The position numbers and the translations under genes were made by a program. Of a stretch of DNA of 35,482 nt, positions 7,922-15,323 are shown piece after piece. The stretch comes from Deltaproteobacteria bacterium (GTDB lineage Bacteria; Desulfobacterota; BSN033; UBA1163). The stretch spans positions 1-35,482 of the forward strand of contig VGSS01000018.1 in the NCBI GenBank assembly GCA_016874935.1, given 5' to 3'. The notes under the pieces were generated by a model. It worked only from the letters and a program-made list of their open reading frames with translations. It was not told the DNA's origin and searched no databases. Numbering within the stretch: the stretch's first letter is position 1; each line of letters begins with the position of its first letter.

Positions 7922-8455
7922 ATGAAAGAACAGATTGTAAAATATCTTTCTGCAACCCCATCCCATTCCCTTGGCGTTAAACGATGGCAAATAATAGTGT
8001 TTGCGATTGTATTATTTACAGCACCTATTATTGTTTCTTACCTTCCAATTGGTTCTAAACTCAGGCAAGAACAAATTGCGGAGCACAAAGCTCAAACCCG
8101 TGTAGAGCTTGAAAGTGCAACTTACTTCGTGAAATCTGAGACTGGGTTGAGTAACGAGGACGCAAAACTTATCGCTTTCTTGATTTTGAAATATTATTGG
8201 AATCTCAACCCTAAAGATTTTAGGCTTATAATGATACAGTTATTGGGTAGCCGTGATCTTACTGCGCCCACTGGAGACCACGAATTGGACAAACCCCTCC
8301 AAGATATAAGACAAGAACTAAAACAATTAGGTATCGAATCAAGAAGGACGAGACTTGTGTTCAAAGTAGATTTCATGTTTAAAGATGATGTTGCAAACGA
8401 CATTTATATTGTTTACCTTCCTACCTTTGAGATAGAAAGGGTAAACATACGATGA
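7922..8455 (+). CDS. Cassette 2: membrane-anchored protein, unknown
   Basis: A 177-residue protein with one N-terminal helix (about residues 25-46: IIVFAIVLFTAPIIVSYL) and a soluble domain of about 130 residues after it. I recognise no family. The ATG at 7922 lies 8 bases inside the cassette, almost leaderless and without a clear Shine-Dalgarno sequence, which is common for cassette genes. A GTG at 7901 would lie inside the preceding attC and is unlikely because it belongs to the other cassette. The soluble part alternates hydrophobic helices (AKLIAFLILKYYW) with a beta-rich end (RLVFKVDFMF, DIYIVYLPTF). Confidence 0.7.
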   Translation: MKEQIVKYLSATPSHSLGVKRWQIIVFAIVLFTAPIIVSYLPIGSKLRQEQIAEHKAQTRVELESATYFVKSETGLSNEDAKLIAFLILKYYWNLNPKDFRLIMIQLLGSRDLTAPTGDHELDKPLQDIRQELKQLGIESRRTRLVFKVDFMFKDDVANDIYIVYLPTFEIERVNIR

Positions 8456-8462
8456 AAGGACG

Positions 8463-8537
8463 GGCTAACAACAGCATGAACTCGGACTAGCAATTCCGCT
8501 GTTCTCCATTGCCAGCCGCTTATGCGGAGTGTTAGGT
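8463..8537 (+). other. attC site 2
   Basis: R'' GGCTAAC (8463-8469) and R' GTTAGGT (8531-8537) are 75 nt end to end. The arms align as CTAACA..GCAT..CGG.CT.GCAAT on both strands with unpaired bases. R'' complements the start of its own cassette (GTTAGCC) rather than the adjacent R', as expected. Confidence 0.8.
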
Positions 8538-8601
8538 TAGAGTATATGAACCCGTGAAAGAAAACCAAAATCAAGGAAAGATCCTGCATAAGGAGGGTTA
8601 A

Positions 8602-8991
8602 GTGAAAAAAAGGAGAAAAGAAAAGTTTAAAGAGGCTTCCATTTTTTGGAAACCCCTTTACATTTATTTATTAGTAGTTTGCGGCTCAATATGGCTCTTC
8701 TTACTCCTTGGTGACAAAAAAGACCAATTTTATGTTGGGATGATATGTGGTATTTGGATATCAATTATTAGTTGGTGGTTTTATAAGATATACAGTCAAC
8801 CAGAGGATAGAAGATGGGAAAGAATAATTAAACAAGTTGAAGTATTTATGAGACACCTTCAAACAGAGAACGAAAGAGAGGAAATAATAACGATGTTCTG
8901 CAGACTAAAAAAAGAATCTAAAGAAATATCTCGATCCAAGATAGATATAGTGTTAGATGAAATTATAGTATACTATTGGTCAGCAACATAA
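8602..8991 (+). CDS. Cassette 3: two-helix membrane protein, unknown
   Basis: A 129-residue protein with two adjacent hydrophobic helices (about residues 17-37 and 45-63) rich in Trp, Tyr and Ile, then a charged helical C-terminal half (about 70-129). I recognise no family. The GTG start at 8602 follows AAGGAGGG at normal spacing. Base composition is strongly A/T-rich compared with the flanking chromosome. All three cassettes encode membrane proteins, but the three sequences show no similarity to each other that I can see. Confidence 0.7.
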   Translation: MKKRRKEKFKEASIFWKPLYIYLLVVCGSIWLFLLLGDKKDQFYVGMICGIWISIISWWFYKIYSQPEDRRWERIIKQVEVFMRHLQTENEREEIITMFCRLKKESKEISRSKIDIVLDEIIVYYWSAT

Positions 8992-9057
8992 AGAGATAGA
9001 GTTGCCGGGGTCAAAGCTAAACGATACGCTTCACACGAATAATAAAGAAGGCATTGA

Positions 9058-9120
9058 GCCTAACGAGTCGCTCCACCGGAGCGTCAATAAATCCGGCTCC
9101 CGGTGATGCCTGCGTTATAT
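9058..9120 (+). other. attC site 3
   Basis: R'' GCCTAAC (9058-9064) pairs with GTTATAT (9114-9120); the inner arms CCACCGGAGC and GGCTCCCGGTGA are complementary with unpaired bases. A second core-like GTTAGGT at 9153-9159 could be the right border instead, or the remnant of another site. Between 9121 and 9323 I see no gene. Confidence 0.7.
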
Positions 9121-9323
9121 TTCCTTTCTTCCCGTAAGCATCAAGGCTGGATGTTAGGTTACTTTACGGATAAGTAGGTATTAGCTTAAAAAAAAGAAAT
9201 CGATATTCAGTTGTCAAAGAACGAAAGCCATTCCAGCTTCGATCGTTAAAAATCCATGTTACCTATGAGGTATAGAATAAACCCTTTGTGGCGTCTTGTA
9301 GCGTCACAGGAGGATGTTGTTTC

Positions 9324-9542
9324 TCATTGCCCCGTATCGTCTTGTTGGGTATCCGCTGCCCTTTTCCGGTTTTGGAGAATCCATCTCATAAAAGCTTCTT
9401 CATGGTAGAAGGTCTTATTTGCCAGGTTTATCCAGGGAAGCCCCTTTCGCCTTAATTCGTATAGGCTTGACCTTGAGACTCCCAACGCCTCGGCTAAATT
9501 CTTTTCTGAGATTAGTTGTTCTATCTTTAGTTCTTCGCTCAT
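9324..9542 (-). CDS. Helix-turn-helix protein (excisionase/Nu1-like)
   Basis: A 72-residue protein with the HTH pattern LISEKNLAEALGVSRSSLYELRRKGLPWI followed by a wing (NKTFYHEEAFMRWIL). The fold type is shared by excisionases, AlpA proteins and the DNA-binding domain of lambda Nu1-type small terminase subunits. It lies downstream of the large terminase gene on the same strand, so a packaging role is possible, but the gene upstream of terL is the better small-subunit candidate. The ATG has AGGAGG nine bases upstream. Its first 128 bp overlap the gene before it in another frame. Confidence 0.7.
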   Translation of the reverse strand: MSEELKIEQLISEKNLAEALGVSRSSLYELRRKGLPWINLANKTFYHEEAFMRWILQNRKRAADTQQDDTGQ

Positions 9543-9732
9543 CCGTTAATACCTCCTTATCGGCTTCCCTGCATATCAACCGGATAGGACAAAAATCAAC
9601 GAGGGCTTCCCCTCCACATCTTTCACAGGTTCTTTTATTTTCTTTCCACTCCAGAAACGTCTTCAACGCTTCAGCCTTAGACATCCCTGGAGCAATCCCT
9701 AAACGTTCCCGCCAATAGTCAAAGGTTTCCAT
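9415..9732 (-). CDS. Small protein with CxxC pair downstream of terL
   Basis: A 105-residue frame starting METFDYWRERLG. Residues 1-55 look genuine: a helix with a Met-Ser-Lys-Ala-Glu-Ala turn, then CERCGG (about 36-41) and two further Cys, in CPIRLIC (about 48-54), together a possible zinc site. The part after about residue 62 (basic, Arg/Lys-rich) overlaps the next gene in a different frame for 128 bp. That overlap is long for two real genes, so the true protein may be shorter through a lost stop or frameshift. The start lies 3 bp after the terL stop, suggesting coupled translation. Function unknown. Confidence 0.5.
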   Translation of the reverse strand: METFDYWRERLGIAPGMSKAEALKTFLEWKENKRTCERCGGEALVDFCPIRLICREADKEVLTDERRTKDRTTNLRKEFSRGVGSLKVKPIRIKAKGASLDKPGK

Positions 9733-9735
9733 CTC

Positions 9736-11427
9736 TCACTCCACCAGCCCGAACCCTGGAGCAAATACATCGAAGTCCGTCTCTGCGTATTCCGTCCTTC
9801 GGTTGTAGCGGTTAAAGTTTTGAGCCACCGGGATCTTCGATGAGGCAAGGTAAAGGTAATTTAAAGCATGTCTGTAATGATCCTCCCCTAACTTCCTGTA
9901 TCGAAATTCCCTTGAACCTGTTTCAGAATCTTCTTCAAGCACTTTAGCAATGTTTCGACACTGTTGAGCGAAGCGGTCAACCTCTTCACATCTTCGGGGA
10001 AGAATCATTTTCCCAGGTGTTACAAACAACTCATGTGTTGAGTCGCAGACCTCCGTTCGATTCACCCTGAGCATGTTATCCTTTTCATCCCACTGAGGGC
10101 CTTTGGTAATTTTATCTTGATAGTCACAAAGAAAAACCGAATACCTCTCCGCTGCCTGAAACTCCCTGACCTTTCGCATCTCCGGTTCAAGGTCGATGAC
10201 AGCGGATTGAACGTTGAGCCTCTTGGCAATATCGTGAACATCATCGAAACTCGATACCCTGGCCAAATAACAAACCTGCAAGACACCTTCTTTAGGTTTA
10301 AACCCGACTACGACGTGAAGCGTTGCGCCCACATCGACCCCCATAGCGCAGGGACCTATCTCCTTCGGTGACATCACATCCTGACCACAACAAGAATAAA
10401 TATCGGAGATAGAAAGCCGGTTTTCTGCTGCGACGTAAGCCATGCCTAACTTGCTGTTGTAAACTTCTGTGATATTTCCATTCGGGGGATCATTAAATGC
10501 CTTCAGAATGGCCCCAGGCTCCACGTAAACAGAGTTTAATTGGCTGATCCACCATCCCACCATGTCTTTTGACCTCTCAGGATACTGAGCAATCCATCGG
10601 CCATTTCTGGGAAAGATTTCTTTCTTACACTTCTTACAGGCCCGGATGACTCCTTTAGGGGTATCAAGAAGACATTCCGGGAACTCCAACTCCAGGCATG
10701 TTTCATGGCCACAATGCTCACAGCGAATCATCCAGACTCTTTGATCTGAATTCTGATAGAGTTTATCTATGCCATAGTCGGGAATGCTGGGCGTCGAGAG
10801 TGAAGCCTCTTCTTTAATTTCTGAATGACTCATTCGTTCCCTTGCTAAGTCCACCATCGAAGGTTCCATCTCGTCGATCTCGTCATAGACGACCCGATCA
10901 ACCGGGACTCCTTTTAGCTGAGAGGAACTCTTTTTTATTCCCTCAATTCGACTTGTGCTCCGGGCTCCCCTGAGATATAAGAAGGCTCGCTGAACTCTTT
11001 TGATAGCCACGGCATCGGTATCCTGAACATGGAGAGCCACCTCTTTGGGGTTATCCCGAATTAAAGTTTGGAAACGACCTTTGCTGAAATCGCTCACATC
11101 AAGAGCCGTTGGAAATAGATAGAGAACTCCCTGGGGATATTTTGAGAAAATAAGGCCGTGCATGGATTTTATGACATTGATCTCGGTGACCCCCATCTGT
11201 GCGCCTTTCTTGTAGCACTGCCTCGGAGAATCACAGGTGAGCAGATCGAGTTCATACTCATGGCCTTCGAACTTAAACGGACGCCCTCCAACCTGAAGCT
11301 TCCGAACCCAGTCCAGAATATCGACCCTGCTCCTGCTGGCAGAAAAACCCAGGCCGTCAGCCTTCGCTAACAAGCCGTCTAAGAGATTTTCCTCCCCGGA
11401 GTTTCGCAATGATTTCTTGGCGGGCAT
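9736..11427 (-). CDS. terL: Phage terminase large subunit, GpA family
   Basis: A 563-residue packaging motor-nuclease of the lambda GpA type. The N-terminal ATPase has a deviant Walker A segment (KKGAQMGVTE, about 73-82) that lacks the usual Lys after Gly, as in lambda gpA, and a Walker B VVYDEIDEM (about 179-187). A zinc-ribbon-like insertion with CEHC and CKKC pairs (about 236-267) follows. The nuclease domain begins at GVDVGAT (about 363) and includes VIDLEPE (about 410). The ATG at 11427 has GGGGAGG about 9 bases upstream, and the gene overlaps the upstream small-subunit candidate by 71 bp. Longer starts would only extend the overlap. With no portal or capsid gene nearby, it presumably packages element DNA into a helper phage particle, or is left from a prophage. 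Confidence 0.9.
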   Translation of the reverse strand: MPAKKSLRNSGEENLLDGLLAKADGLGFSASRSRVDILDWVRKLQVGGRPFKFEGHEYELDLLTCDSPRQCYKKGAQMGVTEINVIKSMHGLIFSKYPQGVLYLFPTALDVSDFSKGRFQTLIRDNPKEVALHVQDTDAVAIKRVQRAFLYLRGARSTSRIEGIKKSSSQLKGVPVDRVVYDEIDEMEPSMVDLARERMSHSEIKEEASLSTPSIPDYGIDKLYQNSDQRVWMIRCEHCGHETCLELEFPECLLDTPKGVIRACKKCKKEIFPRNGRWIAQYPERSKDMVGWWISQLNSVYVEPGAILKAFNDPPNGNITEVYNSKLGMAYVAAENRLSISDIYSCCGQDVMSPKEIGPCAMGVDVGATLHVVVGFKPKEGVLQVCYLARVSSFDDVHDIAKRLNVQSAVIDLEPEMRKVREFQAAERYSVFLCDYQDKITKGPQWDEKDNMLRVNRTEVCDSTHELFVTPGKMILPRRCEEVDRFAQQCRNIAKVLEEDSETGSREFRYRKLGEDHYRHALNYLYLASSKIPVAQNFNRYNRRTEYAETDFDVFAPGFGLVE

Positions 11428-11851
11428 CTTCATCCACCTCCCCAATCGTTTCCAAAACGAAATTTTGAAATTTAAGTACCTCTTCGAACCCAAACCTTTT
11501 CTCATCGATGAGAAGAGCAAGCTCTAACTGCTTCCTTCCTTCGGACAGATACTTCAACCTTTGGAAATTCAACCCCTGACGGGTATCTGATGTAATATCC
11601 TGTTTTTTAATTTCGGAATTTAAAGTCTTGATCTCTTCAAAAACAGGACTCATCAACCGCTTGAGGCGTTGCAGTCCCTCGAAGTTTGATATTTGCTTTG
11701 GGCTTGCTTTGGCTGGCAAGTTCCTTTTCCGCTGAACAAAGAACGATACGGCTTGTTTGGAGAACCCCAGTATCCGGCCAACCTCGGACTGACTCTTTCC
11801 CTCGGCTAATAGCTTATCTACCTGTTCCGCTGGCAACCTGTGTTTAAACAA
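11357..11851 (-). CDS. terS: Probable small terminase subunit
   Basis: A 164-residue protein with an N-terminal helix-turn-helix (AEQVDKLLAEGKSQSEVGRI, recognition helix FSKQAVSFFVQRK), a linker, and a long helical middle and C-terminal part (about 55-150) that would form the oligomerisation region. Small terminase subunits have this plan: they bind the cos or pac site and hand DNA to the large subunit. It lies directly upstream of terL and overlaps it by 71 bp, the standard order. Sequence similarity to a named terS family is not recognised, so the call rests on domain order and position. Confidence 0.7.
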   Translation of the reverse strand: MFKHRLPAEQVDKLLAEGKSQSEVGRILGFSKQAVSFFVQRKRNLPAKASPKQISNFEGLQRLKRLMSPVFEEIKTLNSEIKKQDITSDTRQGLNFQRLKYLSEGRKQLELALLIDEKRFGFEEVLKFQNFVLETIGEVDEDARQEIIAKLRGGKSLRRLVSEG

Positions 11852-12309
11852 TTCATACCTCCCACATCCTGCAAGTCTTTTAAATGCCCGCTATCTATTT
11901 TTCTCACCTCCTTCCATATCAATTTACCTACCTGAAGCATCCCCACACCTTGAAAAGCTAAAATTTGAAATATATGCCGGAGTAGCCCCCTGTATCTGCG
12001 CCAGCTTTGAAAGAGGGGGGGTGCCCTTCCGAACCCCCCGCCCCCCTTCCGTTGCTCGATGTCTAAACCTTGCACCCCCCATCCTGTGCCACCTGTCGCC
12101 TCTCTCTGTGTCTCAACATTACCCCCATCCCATTCTCAAGATACCCCCTTAAACGTCACAAACCCTCTCCCTCTGCTTACAACCCTTAAACAACCTTTAC
12201 CTGATAATCTTGATTAACTTTTAGGTGTAATACCCAAAGGTCAATCCAATGATTTCAATTAGTTATTAAACTCCGTTACCATCCACGTAGCCAATAACAC
12301 TTAAACACT
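11852..12309. other. Non-coding region upstream of terS with G/C tracts
   Basis: This 458-bp gap shows no convincing gene; one 85-codon minus-strand frame is low-complexity Gly/Arg-rich. It holds C-runs (12034-12046, 12075-12080), a G-run (12015-12021) and a 9-bp inverted repeat GGGGGGTGC (12016-12024) with GCACCCCCC (12072-12080). The rest is markedly pyrimidine-rich on the plus strand. In lambdoid phages and PICIs the cos site lies just upstream of terS, so this is where a packaging site would be sought. That is inference from position. Confidence 0.4.
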
Positions 12310-12486
12310 TCATTTTTTGCGATGCCCTTCAATCCATTTATCAATATCATCTTTCTTAAAACGAAGATGCTTCCCAAACCTGAAAGCCCCAGGGATCGGA
12401 TCGATACTTCCCTTCCGGGTGTGCTCATAAATGAATGAGCGGGGTACACAGAGCATTTCTGAAAGCTGACCAACCGTTAGAAACAT
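12310..12486 (-). CDS. AlpA-like helix-turn-helix regulator
   Basis: A 58-residue protein starting MFLTVGQLSEML. It has the compact winged HTH of AlpA/excisionase proteins: LTVGQLSEMLCVPRSFIYEHT (helix, turn, recognition helix), a Gly-Pro wing around IPGAFRFGKHLRF, and KKDDIDKWIEGH. In Gram-negative satellites AlpA is the activator that switches on replication and packaging genes. An AGGTGAAGG sequence precedes the ATG. The gene lies between the iteron-like cluster and the terminase region, so its promoter probably sits among the GTAAAC motifs. An Xis role is the alternative. Confidence 0.75.
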   Translation of the reverse strand: MFLTVGQLSEMLCVPRSFIYEHTRKGSIDPIPGAFRFGKHLRFKKDDIDKWIEGHRKK

Positions 12487-12578
12487 CCTTCACCTACAAG
12501 TTCGACATTTTTATCGAGATTGTAGACTTGCCTGAGAGTTTTGTTGCCATTTTTCACCAATTTCAACCTCCAAAAAAA

Positions 12579-12736
12579 GTTTACCACCTCGTAAACTCGA
12601 TTTAGTAAACTATTGGTAAACTTTGGTAAACTGTGTTTTGAATTATTTAATGATATAAATGGCTTAAGTGGTTTACCAGTTTTATGACCGTAAGAGTTTA
12701 CTACTACCCCTATAAGGGGTAGTAAACTCGGTAAAC
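12579..12736. repeat. Iteron-like GTAAAC/GTTTAC cluster, candidate origin
   Basis: Nine copies of GTAAAC or its complement start at 12579, 12591, 12605, 12616, 12626, 12671, 12696, 12722 and 12731. Several share the longer form TGGTAAACT and the first five are 10-14 bp apart, about one helix turn. Chance would give about 0.1 copies. An A/T-rich stretch separates the two groups, and a 10-bp palindrome TACTACCCCT-ATA-AGGGGTAGTA lies at 12700-12722. Next to a primase-helicase this looks like a replication origin; repressor operators are the alternative. Confidence 0.7.
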
Positions 12737-12750
12737 TGCTCTTTTTGAGA

Positions 12751-14658
12751 TTAAAATTCATCCTCATCCTCTTGGTCGAAAAAGGAGCTGACAAAGCATA
12801 AACCCTCCTTCGTCAAATTTCCTTTGGTTGTTAGGTAACCGTCTTTTGTTGCCTTTGTCTTCACCTTACTCACGAACCCTTTGGTTATACCCAAAGAGTT
12901 TGCTATCTCGTTTTGGGCGATTCCTTCGTTGAGCATTTTCAATATTTCGATTTGGTTTTTCCTCCGGACTGGTGCCCAAGCCCATTCGTTTCGGCCATTT
13001 GAATTCATGAGTTTAAATTCATGGTCTTGCAGGAGACTCATTTCCTTTGTGGCGATCCTATTTTTCTTGAACTTAACTATGAACCGACATCCGTCCTCAA
13101 TTTGGTAGTCTTGCGGTTTTGACAGAGATATGCTCATATCGATATTATCTTCCCGTGCGGATGTGCCCCTCTGTCCTCCGGTCCTGTTTTCGTGATGCAG
13201 GAGCGCAACAGAAATGCCTGAAAATCTTAGGTCTATCAGAAACTGGTTGATAGGGTCCCAATCTTTCTTGGAATTCTCATCGAGTCCAGGGGCCAGGGAG
13301 GCGATATTGTCGAACGCCACTAATTTAATTCCGTTATCGAGAATCAGGTTTTTAATGTCGGTTCTCCATCCCCTGTTATTTAAATTCGCCCTGGGAAGCC
13401 CCAGTAAATTGGCCTGTGCATCGCTGTAAATCATTAGGGGTGCTCTGCGGGGTGTATTTTTTCCTGCCGCTAAAATTCTGATCCTTTCTTGCATATCATA
13501 AAGAGCCATCTCGCCATCGATATAAAGGCAAGAAAGAGAAGATTCATTTCGCCATGGTCCAATACCTTCCCCTCTGGTGATTGCGTCAAAGCATGAAATT
13601 GTGAACATGGTTTTTCCCACGCCACGCCATCCATAAATTAAGACAATTTGTTGAAGATAGAGCCATGGGGCAAGGATCATTTCTCTGGGGGGAATTGGGA
13701 GAGTGAGTAATTTATCAGCATCTAAAAGAGCCGAAGAATAACGATCCTCTCTTTTTAGGAATTGACTTAATGGAGCATCGCCAGAAATCTTCTTTCGTGC
13801 ATCGGCCCATGTCTTGTTCTGGCAATGATGGTGGAAGCATTGATAACCGAGCTTCCCGCTTGTGTCCTGAATAATTGCAGAGTCCCCTTGATTATCTTTT
13901 GTGGTATGCCCTTCAGAAAAAAGACACTTGGAAAGGCCATAAATGGTTCGGGTTTCCTCCCTTTTTTCTTTAAACCCGATGTTGTGAGCAATCAGGTATT
14001 TTGGAACGTCTAAACTTCCATCCGGAATCTGACTCATCTTGGATGAATCAATTTTAGGCTCCTCAATGATTCCTTCGGCCAAGGAAAGAATATTTTCTGA
14101 TTTCGTCCGATGAATTTTTGAGAGGTGTCCCCACTGATCGGGATAGGTCTTGAACTCCGAATCAACAAAGACCGTCCTGTCCTGCTTAACCGAAACTCCC
14201 TGAAGCGGTGCGAAAACATAATTCCCGACTCCGTCCTGCGAAGATAAAGCATCTTGTTTGGGGAATATCTCTACGTCCTTGGCTTCCGCTAAAACATTGG
14301 ATAAGACCTTCCGCACAATCTTTGCTGAAACCGGCTCATCAAAAAAAGACCAGATGTGATAGCCCCTTGATCTCGACCGTTCGACATAGGGATAAAAATT
14401 ATTTTCAATCAAAATGGCTTGAATCATGTTCACTAATTCCCGGTCTTCTTGGTCAATATCAACACAGCACCAGCTCACGGTTGAATCCAATCGAAGGGGA
14501 TATGTGCCAACCCTGGTTTTGCCTTCGATGTGTTCTTGAATAACAGAGTCATTCAACTCCTTCTTCACAGAAACAGGCCCTTTGGGTGTTTCGACACCAT
14601 ACCTATCCAAACGACCTGAAAATAAGGATTTGAAAATTTCAATTTGCAAAATACTCAC
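12751..14658 (-). CDS. Primase-helicase replication protein
   Basis: A 635-residue fusion. Residues 1-175 are an archaeo-eukaryotic-type primase domain (CCVDID about 65-69; SRGYHIW about 97-103; VGNYVFAPLQG) closest to the version named for TOTE systems. A Cys/His segment (about 245-280, CLFSEGH then CFHHHC) follows. Residues 330-530 are a RecA-like RepA/AAA_25 helicase with Walker A GWRGVGKT (343-350), Walker B LVAFD (446-450) and LLHHE. The C-terminus is a small HTH (IAQNEIANSLGITKGFVSKV). It would open and prime the element's origin, which lies directly downstream at 12579-12736. GTG at 14658 follows AAAGGA and overlaps the previous gene by 20 bp; an upstream ATG at 14721 is less likely. 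Confidence 0.85.
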   Translation of the reverse strand: MSILQIEIFKSLFSGRLDRYGVETPKGPVSVKKELNDSVIQEHIEGKTRVGTYPLRLDSTVSWCCVDIDQEDRELVNMIQAILIENNFYPYVERSRSRGYHIWSFFDEPVSAKIVRKVLSNVLAEAKDVEIFPKQDALSSQDGVGNYVFAPLQGVSVKQDRTVFVDSEFKTYPDQWGHLSKIHRTKSENILSLAEGIIEEPKIDSSKMSQIPDGSLDVPKYLIAHNIGFKEKREETRTIYGLSKCLFSEGHTTKDNQGDSAIIQDTSGKLGYQCFHHHCQNKTWADARKKISGDAPLSQFLKREDRYSSALLDADKLLTLPIPPREMILAPWLYLQQIVLIYGWRGVGKTMFTISCFDAITRGEGIGPWRNESSLSCLYIDGEMALYDMQERIRILAAGKNTPRRAPLMIYSDAQANLLGLPRANLNNRGWRTDIKNLILDNGIKLVAFDNIASLAPGLDENSKKDWDPINQFLIDLRFSGISVALLHHENRTGGQRGTSAREDNIDMSISLSKPQDYQIEDGCRFIVKFKKNRIATKEMSLLQDHEFKLMNSNGRNEWAWAPVRRKNQIEILKMLNEGIAQNEIANSLGITKGFVSKVKTKATKDGYLTTKGNLTKEGLCFVSSFFDQEDEDEF

Positions 14659-14887
14659 TTCCAATCCTTTCTTTATCTGCCTGCTCCTCCCGGAGTTTAT
14701 ACTCAATCCACGCCCGCTCAAAGGCGTTTATAGCTCCATCGCATGCCCCAACGTTTGATAGATAAGTTCTCCACTTTTTGATACTATTATTCTTTGGACT
14801 TTCAGCATCTGCTTTAACATCCCTGGCAAAATCTCCAACCGGGTCATTCTGATTTGTCTGTTTCCGTAACCAGTTATGAAACTTCAT
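14639..14887 (-). CDS. YozE/SAM-like small protein
   Basis: An 82-residue protein whose first 65 residues fit the YozE_SAM_like pattern: FHNWLRKQ, then PVGDFARDVKAD, then a central KKWRTYLSN and a closing FERAWIEYK. This is a small helical domain known mainly from Firmicutes YozE and from mobile elements; its role is not established. Its ATG overlaps the stop of the upstream XRE gene by 4 bases, and its own end overlaps the primase start, so it belongs to a regulator-replication operon. Confidence 0.75.
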   Translation of the reverse strand: MKFHNWLRKQTNQNDPVGDFARDVKADAESPKNNSIKKWRTYLSNVGACDGAINAFERAWIEYKLREEQADKERIGSEYFAN

Positions 14888-15096
14888 CTTGCTCCTGAGT
14901 TAAGCAATGTGGCTTTTGGCCAAAGAGTATTGACAGGCACTTCCAAGGCATCGGCCAACCTTTTTTTCTGCTCCCGACTTGGTTCGACGGAATAGTTTTC
15001 AAAAATAGAGATCGAGCTTCTATGAACACCGCTTAACTTCTCTACATCAATCTGCCGAAGTTCCTTAAGAAAACGAACCTGCTTTAGTTTATTCAA
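14884..15096 (-). CDS. XRE-family transcriptional regulator
   Basis: A 70-residue single-domain Cro/C1-type HTH protein. The pattern VRFLKELRQIDVEKLSGVHRSSISIFEN gives helices 1-3 with the recognition helix at HRSSISIFE, and the end KKRLADALEVPVNTLWP is the usual closing helix. It overlaps both neighbours by 4 bases (ATGA) and follows a second XRE gene, so the pair may act together or as opposing regulators of the replication operon. Confidence 0.82.
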   Translation of the reverse strand: MNKLKQVRFLKELRQIDVEKLSGVHRSSISIFENYSVEPSREQKKRLADALEVPVNTLWPKATLLNSGAR

Positions 15097-15302
15097 GCCC
15101 CGGTCTCCTTTTTTTCATTTTCAAACCAGATTTCACTGACTGGCAAGCCAAAGGCTGAAGCGATGCGTTTCTTCTCCTCTTCGCTGGCAGGCATCAGGCC
15201 ATTCTCTATCATGGAAAGCTTGGATTGGTTGATTCCCGTTAGGAGCCTTAAATCGAATTGGCTAACTCTTCTGACAACCCTGATTTCCCGCAAACGATTC
15301 AT
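15093..15302 (-). CDS. XRE-family transcriptional regulator, operon leader
   Basis: A 69-residue Cro/C1-type HTH protein similar in plan to the one after it: LREIRVVRRVSQFDLRLLTGINQSKLSMIEN, then KKRIASAFGLPVSEIWF. The two are probably an old duplication. The ATG at 15302 has AAGGAGG seven bases upstream; the TTG two codons earlier falls at the ribosome site. TTCATG repeats and a promoter-like sequence lie directly upstream, so it likely represses its own operon, which continues through YozE-like and primase genes. Confidence 0.82.
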   Translation of the reverse strand: MNRLREIRVVRRVSQFDLRLLTGINQSKLSMIENGLMPASEEEKKRIASAFGLPVSEIWFENEKKETGA

Positions 15303-15323
15303 CCACAAACCTCCTTACAAGGT

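Larger units (their letters stand above)
7393..9114 (+). mobile_element. Integron gene-cassette array without integrase (CALIN)
   Basis: Three consecutive units each begin with TTAGRN or TTAGCC after a G, carry one plus-strand gene and end in an attC-like site. For each unit the attC R'' box is the reverse complement of the unit's own first bases: GTTAGGA with TCCTAAC (7/7), GTTAGCC with GGCTAAC (7/7), GTTAGGT with GCCTAAC (6/7). That self-match is what excision and insertion of circular cassettes produces. No integron integrase or obvious attI is seen. The array runs opposite to the surrounding element genes and is visibly A/T-richer. Confidence 0.82.

Noticed and set aside
9121-9159. A fourth, very short integron cassette
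   Set aside because: A cassette starting TTATAT should end with an ATATAAC box; none is present before GTTAGGT at 9153.
11818-12075. 85-codon minus-strand frame rich in Gly and Arg
   Set aside because: It arises from G-runs, has no ribosome site and overlaps the terS start.
12276-12473. 65-codon minus-strand frame
   Set aside because: It lies in another frame within the AlpA-like gene, which has the better start, motif and length.
12477-12794. 105-codon minus-strand frame across the iteron region
   Set aside because: It overlaps the primase end and the AlpA-like start, and consists of translated repeats.
12751-14658. A TOTE-type conflict system
   Set aside because: Only the primase domain recalls TOTE proteins. 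The reverse transcriptase-like, helicase and endonuclease parts are absent, and the RepA-like helicase points to replication.
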